A stretch of 64,000 bases of DNA from Pseudomonas lurida (GTDB lineage: Bacteria; Pseudomonadota; Gammaproteobacteria; Pseudomonadales; Pseudomonadaceae): positions 3,331,501 to 3,395,500 of the forward strand of contig NZ_PDJB01000001.1 of assembly GCF_002563895.1 (NCBI RefSeq), given 5' to 3'. The position numbers were made by a program, and so were the translations under genes. The notes under the pieces were generated by a model. That model saw only the letters and a program-made list of their open reading frames with translations. It did not search any database and was not told the DNA's origin. Of this stretch, positions 8,732 through 16,512 are shown piece after piece (position 1 is the first letter of the stretch; each line of letters opens with the position of its first letter).

Positions 8732-10267
8732 ATGTATTTGTATCATGACGTTATCGAGAAAAACGCGGCCAGGCACCCGGAAAAGTGCGCCATCGTTATT
8801 GATGCAGTTCGTTACAGCTATGCAACGCTTCAGCGACGCACAACCCAAATTGCCCGACTTTTAGTCGCTAACGGTACCCGTCCGGGCGATCGTGTCGCCT
8901 TGTATTCGCCGATATGCATCGACCTGATCGCCGCCTACCTCGCAGTGCTGCGCGTGGGCGCAATTACAGCGGCCACACACCCGACTTACAGCCGGGAAAA
9001 ACTGGTGTACCAGCTCAACCATACAGGGGCGAAGGTGCTGATCACCCAAGGCGTCGATGCGCTGGAAACACTGTGCCAGGATTCGGCGCTGGAGCGAATC
9101 GTGCTGATCGGAACCGATGAGGTATCGAGTCCACATAGCCTGTCCCTGGACCGCGGCGTCATGGCTTGCGAGGCCCTGGCGGCAACGCTTCCCGACTTGC
9201 AGGACGACACTCGCGTCACGTCGATTTTCTACACCTCCGGTTCCACCTTCAATCCGAAAGGCGTGGTCGTCAACCATCGCATCATGGCCTCGGCAACCGC
9301 CGCCGTTACGGCTTACCTGGACAATACCCCGGACGACGTGATCCTCAGCTATTCCACACTGGCCTCCGACTACGGGGTGTATAACACTCTGATGCCATTG
9401 TATTTCGGTGGCACCACGGTGATTGAAAGCCAGCCACCCCAGACGGCGGACGATGTGCTTGAAGTGGTTAAACGTGAGGGCGTCACCGGCCTGCATGTAT
9501 TCCCACCGATATTTTTCCTCCTGGCGAAGACGCAAGCGCACTGGCAGCGGCAACTGCCCAGCCTGCGCTACATTTCCAGTAGTGGTCAGCCGTTATACAC
9601 GCGCCATATAGAACGTATCCGCCGCGCACTGCCTAACGTTCAACTGTTCTCCAATTATGGCTTGACGGAGTGCAAGCGCGTTAGTTACTTGCCGCCTGAA
9701 GAAATTGACAAGCGACCCACTTCCGTTGGCAAACCTTTGCCGGGCGTCAGTGTATTTATCGTTAACGAAAACGGCGAACAACTTACACAACCGGATGCCA
9801 TCGGCGAACTTTGGGTCACCAGCGATTACTTGATGCTTGAATATTGGAACATGCCGCAAGCCACTGACGCCGCGATAAAACGCAATGTGTTCGGCACGCC
9901 CAGGCTTTATCGCACGGGCGATCTCTTCAAGCGGGATGACCAAGGCTTTCTTTATTATGTAGCCCGTCAGGATGATGTGTTTGCGCGCAACATATGGAAT
10001 GTGAATCCGCGAGAAATAGAGCAATGCCTGGCCTCTCACCCTGCCGTCGCCCAAGTGGTTGTGGTACCGGTAGCCGATGAGTCGGCGGGCTTTTTGCCTA
10101 AAGCCTGCGTCGTCCTGGAACGTGACCACGATTCCAGTTGCGAAGCCGCGCTGCAGGCGCATTGCAAACGGCTCATGGACTGGCACATGGTTCCTGCGCT
10201 GTGGGCATTCATGGACGCATTGCCCCAAACCGATTCCGGGAAGACCACCGGCAAAGGCTTGGCCTGA
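8732..10267 (+). CDS. AMP-forming acyl/aryl ligase (ANL superfamily)
   Basis: A 511-residue adenylate-forming enzyme and the first large gene of a five-gene operon. Core motifs are visible: YTSGST..PKG from residue 167, NYGLTE (A5) and YRTGDL (A7), plus a C-terminal SGKTTGKG with the likely catalytic Lys504. The A8 hinge (ARQDDVFARNIWNVNPREIE) departs from the usual GRxDxxIKxRG form. The enzyme would activate a carboxylic acid as an adenylate and pass it to CoA, an amine or a carrier protein; no carrier protein gene is nearby. The start is taken as ATG 8732; GTG 8723 is in frame, and neither has a strong ribosome site. Substrate unknown. Confidence 0.85.
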   Translation: MYLYHDVIEKNAARHPEKCAIVIDAVRYSYATLQRRTTQIARLLVANGTRPGDRVALYSPICIDLIAAYLAVLRVGAITAATHPTYSREKLVYQLNHTGAKVLITQGVDALETLCQDSALERIVLIGTDEVSSPHSLSLDRGVMACEALAATLPDLQDDTRVTSIFYTSGSTFNPKGVVVNHRIMASATAAVTAYLDNTPDDVILSYSTLASDYGVYNTLMPLYFGGTTVIESQPPQTADDVLEVVKREGVTGLHVFPPIFFLLAKTQAHWQRQLPSLRYISSSGQPLYTRHIERIRRALPNVQLFSNYGLTECKRVSYLPPEEIDKRPTSVGKPLPGVSVFIVNENGEQLTQPDAIGELWVTSDYLMLEYWNMPQATDAAIKRNVFGTPRLYRTGDLFKRDDQGFLYYVARQDDVFARNIWNVNPREIEQCLASHPAVAQVVVVPVADESAGFLPKACVVLERDHDSSCEAALQAHCKRLMDWHMVPALWAFMDALPQTDSGKTTGKGLA

Positions 10268-10284
10268 CATCAAGGAGCGATACG

Positions 10285-11277
10285 ATGGACCCTGCACACG
10301 ACGAAGCCCTCAACAACAGTGCGATGGTGAAACTGGCCGAGCATTTTCACAACCTGGCCACCGGCTCGACCCAGGTGCCTTCCCGGCCGCTCACCAGCCA
10401 CCTGCGCGAGACCATCGCCGATATCGATGTCATCGCCTATCACGACCGTTTAGTGGCAGATGCCGGCCCGCTGTTTTCGCACTTCCTGGCCAGCGTCCCG
10501 TATGTGCTTGAAGAGCTGGCCCGGGTGGGTGTTGCGCTGACCAGGCTTGCCCACGCACGCCGTACACACCAGGGGCAACGCTTCAGTTTTTTTGAAGTCG
10601 ACGCGTTCGACGGTAGCAATGGTCGCGCACTGGCGCACCACGCTCGTGGCCTGATTCAAACCCTGACGTGCTCGCCCAATCGCGCCAATCAACTCGCATT
10701 TGACCAATTTGCGCTGCCTGAACGCTCGATGTTCTACCCACACTCGTTTTTCAAGGTCAGCCCACCACTGCTCAGCTCGGCACCCTATCAACGGTTCGCC
10801 GAGGGGTTCGACTACCTCTATGAAACCGCTGCATTCCAGTTCTACACCCAGGACCGCGACGCGCAGCTCAGTCACATCAAGCCCCTGCTCAAGGCAGGCG
10901 GCCTGGCGTTCTTCCTGGAAAAGCTCAATCACACCGACCCTCAAGAATATCGACGTCGTGAAGCGCTCAAGGATGACGCGTTCAAAACGCGCTATTTCAC
11001 CGCCGAGCAAATCGAGTGGAAGCGCAAACAAATGCTGGAGCAGATGCAAACCGGACAAGTGTGCAGGGATGACCTGGTTGCAGCCCTTCAACGGCATTTC
11101 AAACACGTCTACCTGCTATGGAACAGCACCAACTTCTACGAGTTCGTCGCCTCGGACGATCAGCAGCACATTGAGCACTTCATCACGCTGCTCGGCCCGG
11201 TCAACCAACCTGGCGGCTTCTGTTTCGAACGTGCGTCCCTTGGCAAGCAGCCGCACAAGGAACCACTCGATGCCTGA
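10285..11277 (+). CDS. SAM-dependent methyltransferase-like protein
   Basis: A 330-residue protein, second large gene of the operon, 17 bases after the ligase with AAGGAG before ATG 10285. The central part looks like a class I methyltransferase: FDYLYETAAFQFYTQD followed by LKAGGLAFFLEKLNH corresponds to motifs IV-VI. Motif I, normally GxGxG, is replaced by FFEVDAFDGSNG. The N-terminal 90 residues are helical and unusual. It may transfer methyl, or use SAM in another way such as aminocarboxypropyl transfer; sequence alone does not decide. It overlaps the next gene by eight bases, so co-translation is likely. Confidence 0.6.
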   Translation: MDPAHDEALNNSAMVKLAEHFHNLATGSTQVPSRPLTSHLRETIADIDVIAYHDRLVADAGPLFSHFLASVPYVLEELARVGVALTRLAHARRTHQGQRFSFFEVDAFDGSNGRALAHHARGLIQTLTCSPNRANQLAFDQFALPERSMFYPHSFFKVSPPLLSSAPYQRFAEGFDYLYETAAFQFYTQDRDAQLSHIKPLLKAGGLAFFLEKLNHTDPQEYRRREALKDDAFKTRYFTAEQIEWKRKQMLEQMQTGQVCRDDLVAALQRHFKHVYLLWNSTNFYEFVASDDQQHIEHFITLLGPVNQPGGFCFERASLGKQPHKEPLDA

Positions 11278-12376
11278 GGCCTACCTGTCAACGTGGCGCG
11301 AACGGGCGGCCCTTGCGGATAAAAACCGCCGCTTGAGTGACGAGACACTCAATGAACTCCACGCAAATGGCCTGCTGCAGTGGGTCTGCCCGCGCCGGGC
11401 CTTACCGACGACGCCTGGCTGGCCGGCACTGGTGCGATCCTCCAGAGCCGCAGCAAGGGCCTGTGCGTCGACTGGCTGGTTGATCAGCCTGGTGGGGGGG
11501 CACGCCGCCATCGCAGCGCGCCTAGACCCTTCATTCGAGGCAAAGCTCTACGAAACCGGCCCCACGCAGCTGTTTGCATCCGCGTCAGTTGGCCCGGACA
11601 GCCAGTTGTCCTTTGAGCCCGAAGGCATGCGTGTCAGCGGTCGCTGGCGCTTCAGCTCGGGTATCGAACACGCGACATGGCTGATCCTCAATGCCCCCTG
11701 TGCAAACCATCCCACGGCCGACGCGAGCGATCGCTTCCTGGTTGTCATCGCGAAAAAAGACGTCACAGTTCTCGACAACTGGGACACCCTAGGCATGCGC
11801 GCCACGGGCTCGCATGACGTGGTGACGCCCGCGCTACGGGTGCCCCACCACGAGGTGTTCCCACTCCAGGACGTATTCGGCCCACGACGCGCTGGCGCCG
11901 GGCATGACTATCTCTACAGTGTGCCCATCGTGCCGTTCATCACGACTTCGATCATCGGCCCCCTGCTGGGGTGCGCGGAAGGCGCTTACGAACTGCATCT
12001 ACAGGCACTGGCGCGGCAAACCACTCCGCCATCAGCCACCGCCCTTGAGCGGGTCGCCCACAGCGGCGCGCAATTGACGGCGGCGAGTGCACTGTTTGAG
12101 TCACTGATCGACCGCCTGGATGCGTCAGGCCGTGCATTGCGCCCGCTCACCGCACCCGAGCTGACCGCCCTCAAGCGTGATCGCAGTTACCTCGCACGCC
12201 AATGCGTTGAAGCCGTACACCGGCTGGTGGAACACAGCGGCGCCTCGCAGATGACCACCGACAACCCTGTGCATCGCCATTGGCGCGACCTTCAGACAAT
12301 GGCCGCGCACCGTGACGTGCACTGGGATTCCGCAATGCTGGCCAGTGCTACATCAGCGCTCCAACCGCACCTCTAG
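11270..12376 (+). CDS. Acyl-CoA-dehydrogenase-fold flavin monooxygenase
   Basis: A 368-residue protein with the fold of acyl-CoA dehydrogenases and group D flavin monooxygenases (HpaB/HsaA type). Landmarks are [18 protein letters not shown] near residue 60, a [12 protein letters not shown] motif near residue 125 and [11 protein letters not shown] near residue 180. A longer open frame exists upstream, but the ATG at 11270 overlaps the previous stop and gives the family length. Group D enzymes use reduced flavin and oxygen to hydroxylate aromatics or oxidise amines, and need a separate flavin reductase; none is present in the operon. The segment at residues 40-55 ([12 protein letters not shown]) diverges from the usual RR(Y/F)GG form and deserves a check for an old frameshift. 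Confidence 0.75.
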   Translation: MPEAYLSTWRERAALADKNRRLSDETLNELHANGLLQWVCPRRALPTTPGWPALVRSSRAAARACASTGWLISLVGGHAAIAARLDPSFEAKLYETGPTQLFASASVGPDSQLSFEPEGMRVSGRWRFSSGIEHATWLILNAPCANHPTADASDRFLVVIAKKDVTVLDNWDTLGMRATGSHDVVTPALRVPHHEVFPLQDVFGPRRAGAGHDYLYSVPIVPFITTSIIGPLLGCAEGAYELHLQALARQTTPPSATALERVAHSGAQLTAASALFESLIDRLDASGRALRPLTAPELTALKRDRSYLARQCVEAVHRLVEHSGASQMTTDNPVHRHWRDLQTMAAHRDVHWDSAMLASATSALQPHL

Positions 12377-12402
12377 CGCCAACTCGTCAACGGGAGAAGA
12401 CC

Positions 12403-12789
12403 ATGTTCATCCGCAGCAAAGCCGACATTGAAAAAACCGCTCATTTCGTGGAATGGGGCGCAGGCACCAGCCACCGCCTGCTGACTGAAAAAGACCAGAT
12501 GGGCTATACCGTCTGCCACACCGTCGTGCGCGCGGGTACCGAGTCACTGTTGCATTACCGCAATCACCTGGAAGCCTGCTACTGCATCGCCGGTGAAGGC
12601 GAGGTTGAAGACATGGACGGCAATGTCTACCCGATCCGCCCGGGAGACATGTATGTTCTGGACCAGCATGACCGGCATTACCTGCGCGGTGGCCAGCATG
12701 AGGACCTGGTGCTGGTCAGCGTATTCAACCCGCCGCTGCGGGGCGATGAGCGCCATAACCTCAGCGACACCTCTGGCTCAAGCTATTGA
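12403..12789 (+). CDS. Stand-alone ectoine-synthase-like cupin
   Basis: A 128-residue protein closely resembling EctC, the iron-dependent cupin that cyclises N-gamma-acetyl-diaminobutyrate to ectoine. The EctC metal ligands are kept: Glu57 in [12 protein letters not shown], Tyr84 in GDMYVLD and His92 in QHDRH. The start has GGGAGAAGA upstream. ectA and ectB are absent, and the neighbours are a ligase, methyltransferase-like protein, monooxygenase and exporter. This protein therefore probably cyclises or dehydrates a different, acylated amino-acid substrate made by the operon. Stand-alone EctC proteins are known to be promiscuous; the actual substrate is unknown. Confidence 0.85.
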   Translation: MFIRSKADIEKTAHFVEWGAGTSHRLLTEKDQMGYTVCHTVVRAGTESLLHYRNHLEACYCIAGEGEVEDMDGNVYPIRPGDMYVLDQHDRHYLRGGQHEDLVLVSVFNPPLRGDERHNLSDTSGSSY

Positions 12790-12832
12790 TTGGCCGTCCG
12801 TCGACGCCTTGATTCACTGAAACGAGAGCACC

Positions 12833-14032
12833 ATGCGCAAGGACTACCTGGCTTTTTTCATCTCTTTATTCCTGTCACGGCTTGCCGACCAGATCCTGCT
12901 GTTCATCGTGCCGCTGATTGTGTTCCAGACCACCAACAGTGTCGCGTGGGCCGGGCTGGCGTTTTTCGTCGAGTCACTGCCACGGTACCTGGCCTTTCCA
13001 GTCTGCGGCGCGCTGTGTGACAAGTTTTCCCCCGTGCGCATCCTGCACATCAGCCAGGTATACCGTGCCCTGGCGTGTGTGGCGGCGGTGGCGCTGTACG
13101 GCGTGTTTGACGGCATTTACTGGCTGGTGGCGCTGTCTGCGCTGTGTGGTGTGCTAACCACCCAAGGCATCATGGCCCGGGAAGTGGTCATGCCGCACAT
13201 CTTCAAGCATTACACCTACGCCAAGACCTTGTCCTACTCACAGATTGCCGACCAGAGCGGCCTGGTGCTCGGCCCGCTGATAGCTGCGCTGATGCTGGAG
13301 GTATGGGCCTGGCACTGGGTGGTGCTGGGCGTTGCCGGCCTGTTTGTGCTGGCGGACCTGGCGATGTTGATCTGGCAGCGCAACACGACAGTGAACCTGG
13401 AAAGTTTTGAGCAACACCGAGACATCTGGCTGCAACCGCTGCGTATCGCATTCGGGCATATCAGCAACCTGGCGGAACTGAAGCGGATCATTGCCCTCGC
13501 GGTCGGGGTAAACCTGATCATCGGTGTGACGCTGGCCACTTCGGCGGCGATGGTCACCGGTCACTTTGCCGCTGACAAAGACGCCTACGCCCTGTTGCAG
13601 GCAGCCGGAGCAGTGGTGACCATCGCGATCCTGTTCTACCTGGCGCGCGCCACCCTGGCGTTGAAAGTGCTGGGCGGGCTGTCGTATTCGATGATTGCGG
13701 CCGGGGCGTTGGTCATGGCGATCAGCCCCAATCTCTGGGCCTACACCTTGGGCTTCCTGCTGGTCACCGGCTTCGACAAGATGTTCAACGTGTACATGCG
13801 CAGCACCCGCCAGCGGGTCATCCCGGTGCAGGATTTCGGCAAGACCGTGGGCGTGATCACGCTGCTCAACAACCTGGCGCAACCCATGGCCGGCCTGGCA
13901 ATTGCCGTGCTGGCTGCGCCCTTGAGTACCCAGACGGTGATCCTGCTGTTGACCGGGATCACCGCGTTGATCGGCGTGGCCGTGGCCTCAGGCTGGCACG
14001 CCACTGTGAAAGCGGAACTCGACGTCGGGTGA
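12833..14032 (+). CDS. MFS transporter, probable product exporter
   Basis: A 399-residue integral membrane protein with about twelve hydrophobic helices and the layout of major-facilitator drug/siderophore exporters. The cytoplasmic loop between helices 2 and 3 reads GALCDKFSPVR, a variant of the GxxxDRxGRR motif. It is the last gene of the operon and is the obvious candidate to export the product or give self-resistance. Its last 45 bases overlap the convergent miaE gene, with no terminator between them, which fits insertion of the operon beside an existing miaE. Confidence 0.85.
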   Translation: MRKDYLAFFISLFLSRLADQILLFIVPLIVFQTTNSVAWAGLAFFVESLPRYLAFPVCGALCDKFSPVRILHISQVYRALACVAAVALYGVFDGIYWLVALSALCGVLTTQGIMAREVVMPHIFKHYTYAKTLSYSQIADQSGLVLGPLIAALMLEVWAWHWVVLGVAGLFVLADLAMLIWQRNTTVNLESFEQHRDIWLQPLRIAFGHISNLAELKRIIALAVGVNLIIGVTLATSAAMVTGHFAADKDAYALLQAAGAVVTIAILFYLARATLALKVLGGLSYSMIAAGALVMAISPNLWAYTLGFLLVTGFDKMFNVYMRSTRQRVIPVQDFGKTVGVITLLNNLAQPMAGLAIAVLAAPLSTQTVILLLTGITALIGVAVASGWHATVKAELDVG

Positions 14033-14590
14033 CTCGATCAGGTCCTGCTCGGCGGCCCTCACCCGCTCGATCACCTGGGCAATGTCCTTGGCGTCGCCAT
14101 ACTGGTACGCCAGCTTCAGGTAGCCCTGGAAGTGCCGCGCCTCGCTTTTCAGCAAGCCGAAGTAGAACTTGCCGAGTTCTTCGTCCAAATGCGGCACCAG
14201 CGCTTCGAAACGCTCGCAACTGCGCGCTTCGATAAAGGCCCCCACCACCAGGGTGTCCACCAACTTGACCGGCTCGTGGCTGCGCACCACTTTGCGCAAA
14301 CCGGAGGCATAGCGCCCGGCATGCAACTGGCGTAGCTCGACCTTGCGCTTTTTCATCAGGCGCATGACTTGTTCGTGATGCACCAGTTCTTCGCGGGCCA
14401 GGCGCGACATCATATTGATCAGGTCGACATGGCCGTGGTACTTGGCGATCAGGCTCAGGGCGGTGCTGGCGGCCTTGAATTCGCAGTTCTTGTGGTCGAT
14501 CAGCAAGGTTTCCTGATCGGCCAGCGCGGCCTGGACCCAGGCATCAGGGGTGCGGCAACCGAGGAATTCGTGGATTTCTGGCAGGTTCAT
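13988..14590 (-). CDS. miaE: tRNA 2-methylthio-N6-isopentenyladenosine-37 hydroxylase MiaE
   Basis: A 200-residue di-iron monooxygenase that hydroxylates the isopentenyl group of ms2i6A at position 37 of tRNA, using oxygen. Ferritin-like metal ligands are visible in EELVHHEQV and in the later EARSCERF and EARHF segments. The start is the ATG at 14590, which gives MNLPEIHEFLG. Its 3' end overlaps the MFS gene by 45 bases tail to tail. It is divergent from the Anr-controlled stress gene. Confidence 0.93.
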   Translation of the reverse strand: MNLPEIHEFLGCRTPDAWVQAALADQETLLIDHKNCEFKAASTALSLIAKYHGHVDLINMMSRLAREELVHHEQVMRLMKKRKVELRQLHAGRYASGLRKVVRSHEPVKLVDTLVVGAFIEARSCERFEALVPHLDEELGKFYFGLLKSEARHFQGYLKLAYQYGDAKDIAQVIERVRAAEQDLIESPDVEFRFHSGVPA

Positions 14591-14664
14591 CGGGCTCACG
14601 GGCAAAAGAATCACAAAAGGCCGGCGATTATACCGACCCCGCCGCAGACCACCAGCCGCCGCCC

Positions 14665-14707
14665 TTGATGTGCATCAACATGACGTGAGCCACGCAGCAA
14701 CTATAGT
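14665..14707 (+). promoter_or_regulatory. Anr/Fnr box and class II promoter
   Basis: TTGATGTGCATCAA at 14665-14678 is a perfect match to the Anr/Fnr consensus TTGAT-N4-ATCAA. A -10 box TATAGT lies at 14702-14707, placing the start near 14713 and the box centre at about -41.5, the standard class II activator position. Anaerobic induction of the stress protein gene at 14743 is therefore strongly predicted. Confidence 0.85.
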
Positions 14708-14742
14708 TGTTCCAGCCCCCGCCTTTTTTGGAGATCCCGATC

Positions 14743-15606
14743 ATGCAAGCCATCCGCAGCATCCTGGTGGTCATCGAGCCCGAGCATTCGGAAAGCCTGG
14801 CCCTCAAGCGTGCCAAGCTGATCGCCGGGGTCACCGGCGCACACCTGCATTTGCTGGTCTGCGACAAGAAGCATGAGCACTCGGCGCTACTGGCGCTGCT
14901 GAAGTCTGGCCTGCAGGAAGACGGCTACAGCGTCAGCACCGAGCAGGCGTGGAATACCAGCCTGCATGACACCATTATCGACGTGCAGCAGGCTGAAGGC
15001 TGTGGGCTGGTGATCAAGCAGCATTTCCCCGACAGCCCGCTGAAAAAAGCCCTGCTTACACCGGCAGACTGGAAACTACTGCGCTATTGCCCGACGGCGG
15101 TGTTGCTGGTCAAGACCGCTACACCGTGGGCCGGCGGGGTGATCCTGGCAGCGATCGACGTGGGCAATACCGATGGCGAACACCGCTCCTTGCACAACTC
15201 GATCATCGACCACGGCTTTGATATCGCCAGCCTGGCCAAGGCGCAGTTGCATGTGATCAGCGCCCATCCGTCGCCGATGTTGTCCGCGGCGGACCCGACG
15301 TTCCAGCTAAGGGAAACCATCGAAGCGCGGTATCGCGAGCAATGCCGGGCGTTTCAGGCAGAGTTCGACGTGGATGACGCCCACCTGCATATCGAAGAAG
15401 GCCCGGCGGATGTGCTGATCCCTTTCGCGGCCCACAAGTGGCAAGCGGCGGTGACGATCATCGGCACCGTGGCACGCACCGGAATTTCCGGGGCACTGAT
15501 CGGCAATACGGCGGAGGTGATACTCGATGCCGTGGAAAGCGATGTGCTGGTGCTCAAGCCGCAGACATTGATGGATCATCTGGAAGAGCTCGCAACCAAG
15601 CCCTGA
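14743..15606 (+). CDS. Tandem universal stress protein, UspE-like
   Basis: A 287-residue protein with two Usp domains in tandem, the first starting IRSILVVIEPEHS and the second VILAAIDVGNTD near residue 130. The second ends with the nucleotide-loop-like GTVARTGISGALIGNTAE. This is the UspE layout. The ATG at 14743 has GGAG upstream. In pseudomonads such proteins support survival under anaerobic energy starvation and are typically Anr-dependent; the perfect Anr box upstream agrees. Cytoplasmic. Confidence 0.9.
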   Translation: MQAIRSILVVIEPEHSESLALKRAKLIAGVTGAHLHLLVCDKKHEHSALLALLKSGLQEDGYSVSTEQAWNTSLHDTIIDVQQAEGCGLVIKQHFPDSPLKKALLTPADWKLLRYCPTAVLLVKTATPWAGGVILAAIDVGNTDGEHRSLHNSIIDHGFDIASLAKAQLHVISAHPSPMLSAADPTFQLRETIEARYREQCRAFQAEFDVDDAHLHIEEGPADVLIPFAAHKWQAAVTIIGTVARTGISGALIGNTAEVILDAVESDVLVLKPQTLMDHLEELATKP

Positions 15607-15645
15607 CACCGCCCCTTCAGGCAATGAAGATTGGGAGAGGTGTTG

Positions 15646-16116
15646 TTAGTCAGCAAACACATCCTTGAGGAAGCCCGGCGCGATATAGCGCTGGTAATGC
15701 GCCTCGGACAGGATAAAGAACTCGCGGTCAATGGCGTCGCGCAGGTCCGGCAACGGCCAATCGCGAAACTCCGGCATCAGTACCATGCCGTAGGCCTCCA
15801 GGTTGGAGATCACTCGCGCGCCACGGGCGATCAACTGGTAGGCCCAGCAGTACTCGGACTGGTGCGGCACGAAGCGGATCTTGCGTTGTTCCAGCTGGCC
15901 GCGCAGGGTCCTGGGGTCGAAAACTTCCAGCTTGCCGGCCATTACCTGCACCAACAACTGTTCCAAGCGTAGCCAGACCGCGCGTTTTTCCTCTTCGTTA
16001 TAGCCATTCCACTGGATCACTTCATGGTGGAAGCGTTTGCAGCCACGGCACACGAGATCGCCGTAGACCGTGGAGCACAGGCCGACGCAGGGGGTCTTGA
16101 TGGTTTGGTTGGACAT
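15646..16116 (-). CDS. DUF1289 domain protein
   Basis: A 156-residue protein with an N-terminal DUF1289 motif: TPCVGLCSTV followed by LVCRGCKRF, giving four cysteines likely to bind metal or an iron-sulfur centre. The region after residue 70 is not assignable. It lies convergent to the stress protein gene and divergent from acnB. Function unknown for the family. Confidence 0.85.
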   Translation of the reverse strand: MSNQTIKTPCVGLCSTVYGDLVCRGCKRFHHEVIQWNGYNEEEKRAVWLRLEQLLVQVMAGKLEVFDPRTLRGQLEQRKIRFVPHQSEYCWAYQLIARGARVISNLEAYGMVLMPEFRDWPLPDLRDAIDREFFILSEAHYQRYIAPGFLKDVFAD

Positions 16117-16202
16117 GGGCTAGGGCACGCAGATCAGCGAAACAATGCGCCATGTTAGCCCTTTGTCTAACCTTCATCACCCTGCAAACTTGGCGAGGCA
16201 AC

Positions 16203-16231
16203 TTACCTTTAGAATTTTTTTGCCGTAGAAT
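16203..16231 (+). promoter_or_regulatory. Putative sigma-70 promoter of acnB
   Basis: TTACCT at 16203-16208 and TAGAAT at 16226-16231 are separated by 17 bases, the ideal spacing. Transcription from about 16238 would give a 5' leader of about 275 bases before the acnB start, which contains the structured domain described separately. Confidence 0.55.
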
Positions 16232-16264
16232 CATCCGGCCTTGTAAGGCGCCAATAATCCGCTG

Positions 16265-16401
16265 GAAGCTGTTTTCAAAGCGTCACGAGCACAGTCGTTC
16301 CTTCAGAACGGTGTTGGCGATGGTCAATGACTCGGTAGGTCAAGCCCTCGCCAACCCTCATCAGCTCCGTTCTGCAGGCGTAAAACTTTGAAAGCAGCTT
16401 C
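16265..16401 (+). promoter_or_regulatory. Strongly folded RNA domain in the acnB 5' leader
   Basis: Three nested helices can be read directly. The outer one pairs 16265-16280 with 16386-16401, 16 consecutive pairs including one G-U. The middle one pairs CAGAACGG (16304-16311) with CCGTTCTG (16367-16374). The inner one pairs GTTGGCGA (16313-16320) with TCGCCAAC (16348-16355). The domain is 137 nt and lies about 110 nt before the acnB start. Such nesting is unlikely by chance and suggests a cis-regulatory element or a small RNA. I do not recognise it as a known family. Confidence 0.65.
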
Positions 16402-16512
16402 TGTGAGGAATGCCGGCAGCGCTGGCTTTGCGGCCCAAAAAGCCCCCGAGCGCATGCGTGCCGTTCATTTCTGGATGAGCGTCCCGTGGGACCACTGATG
16501 AGGGTAATAACT

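Noticed and set aside
8583..8864. A 93-codon ORF beginning at 8583
   Set aside because: It runs into the ligase gene in another frame; the ATG at 8591 in a different frame has the properly spaced ribosome site.
10700..12376. A longer version of the monooxygenase gene starting at 10700
   Set aside because: The extra 190 codons overlap the methyltransferase-like gene and have no family similarity; the ATG at 11270 gives normal length and an eight-base overlap.
12403..12789. Ectoine production locus
   Set aside because: Only an EctC-like gene is present; ectA, ectB and ectD are absent and the neighbours are unrelated.
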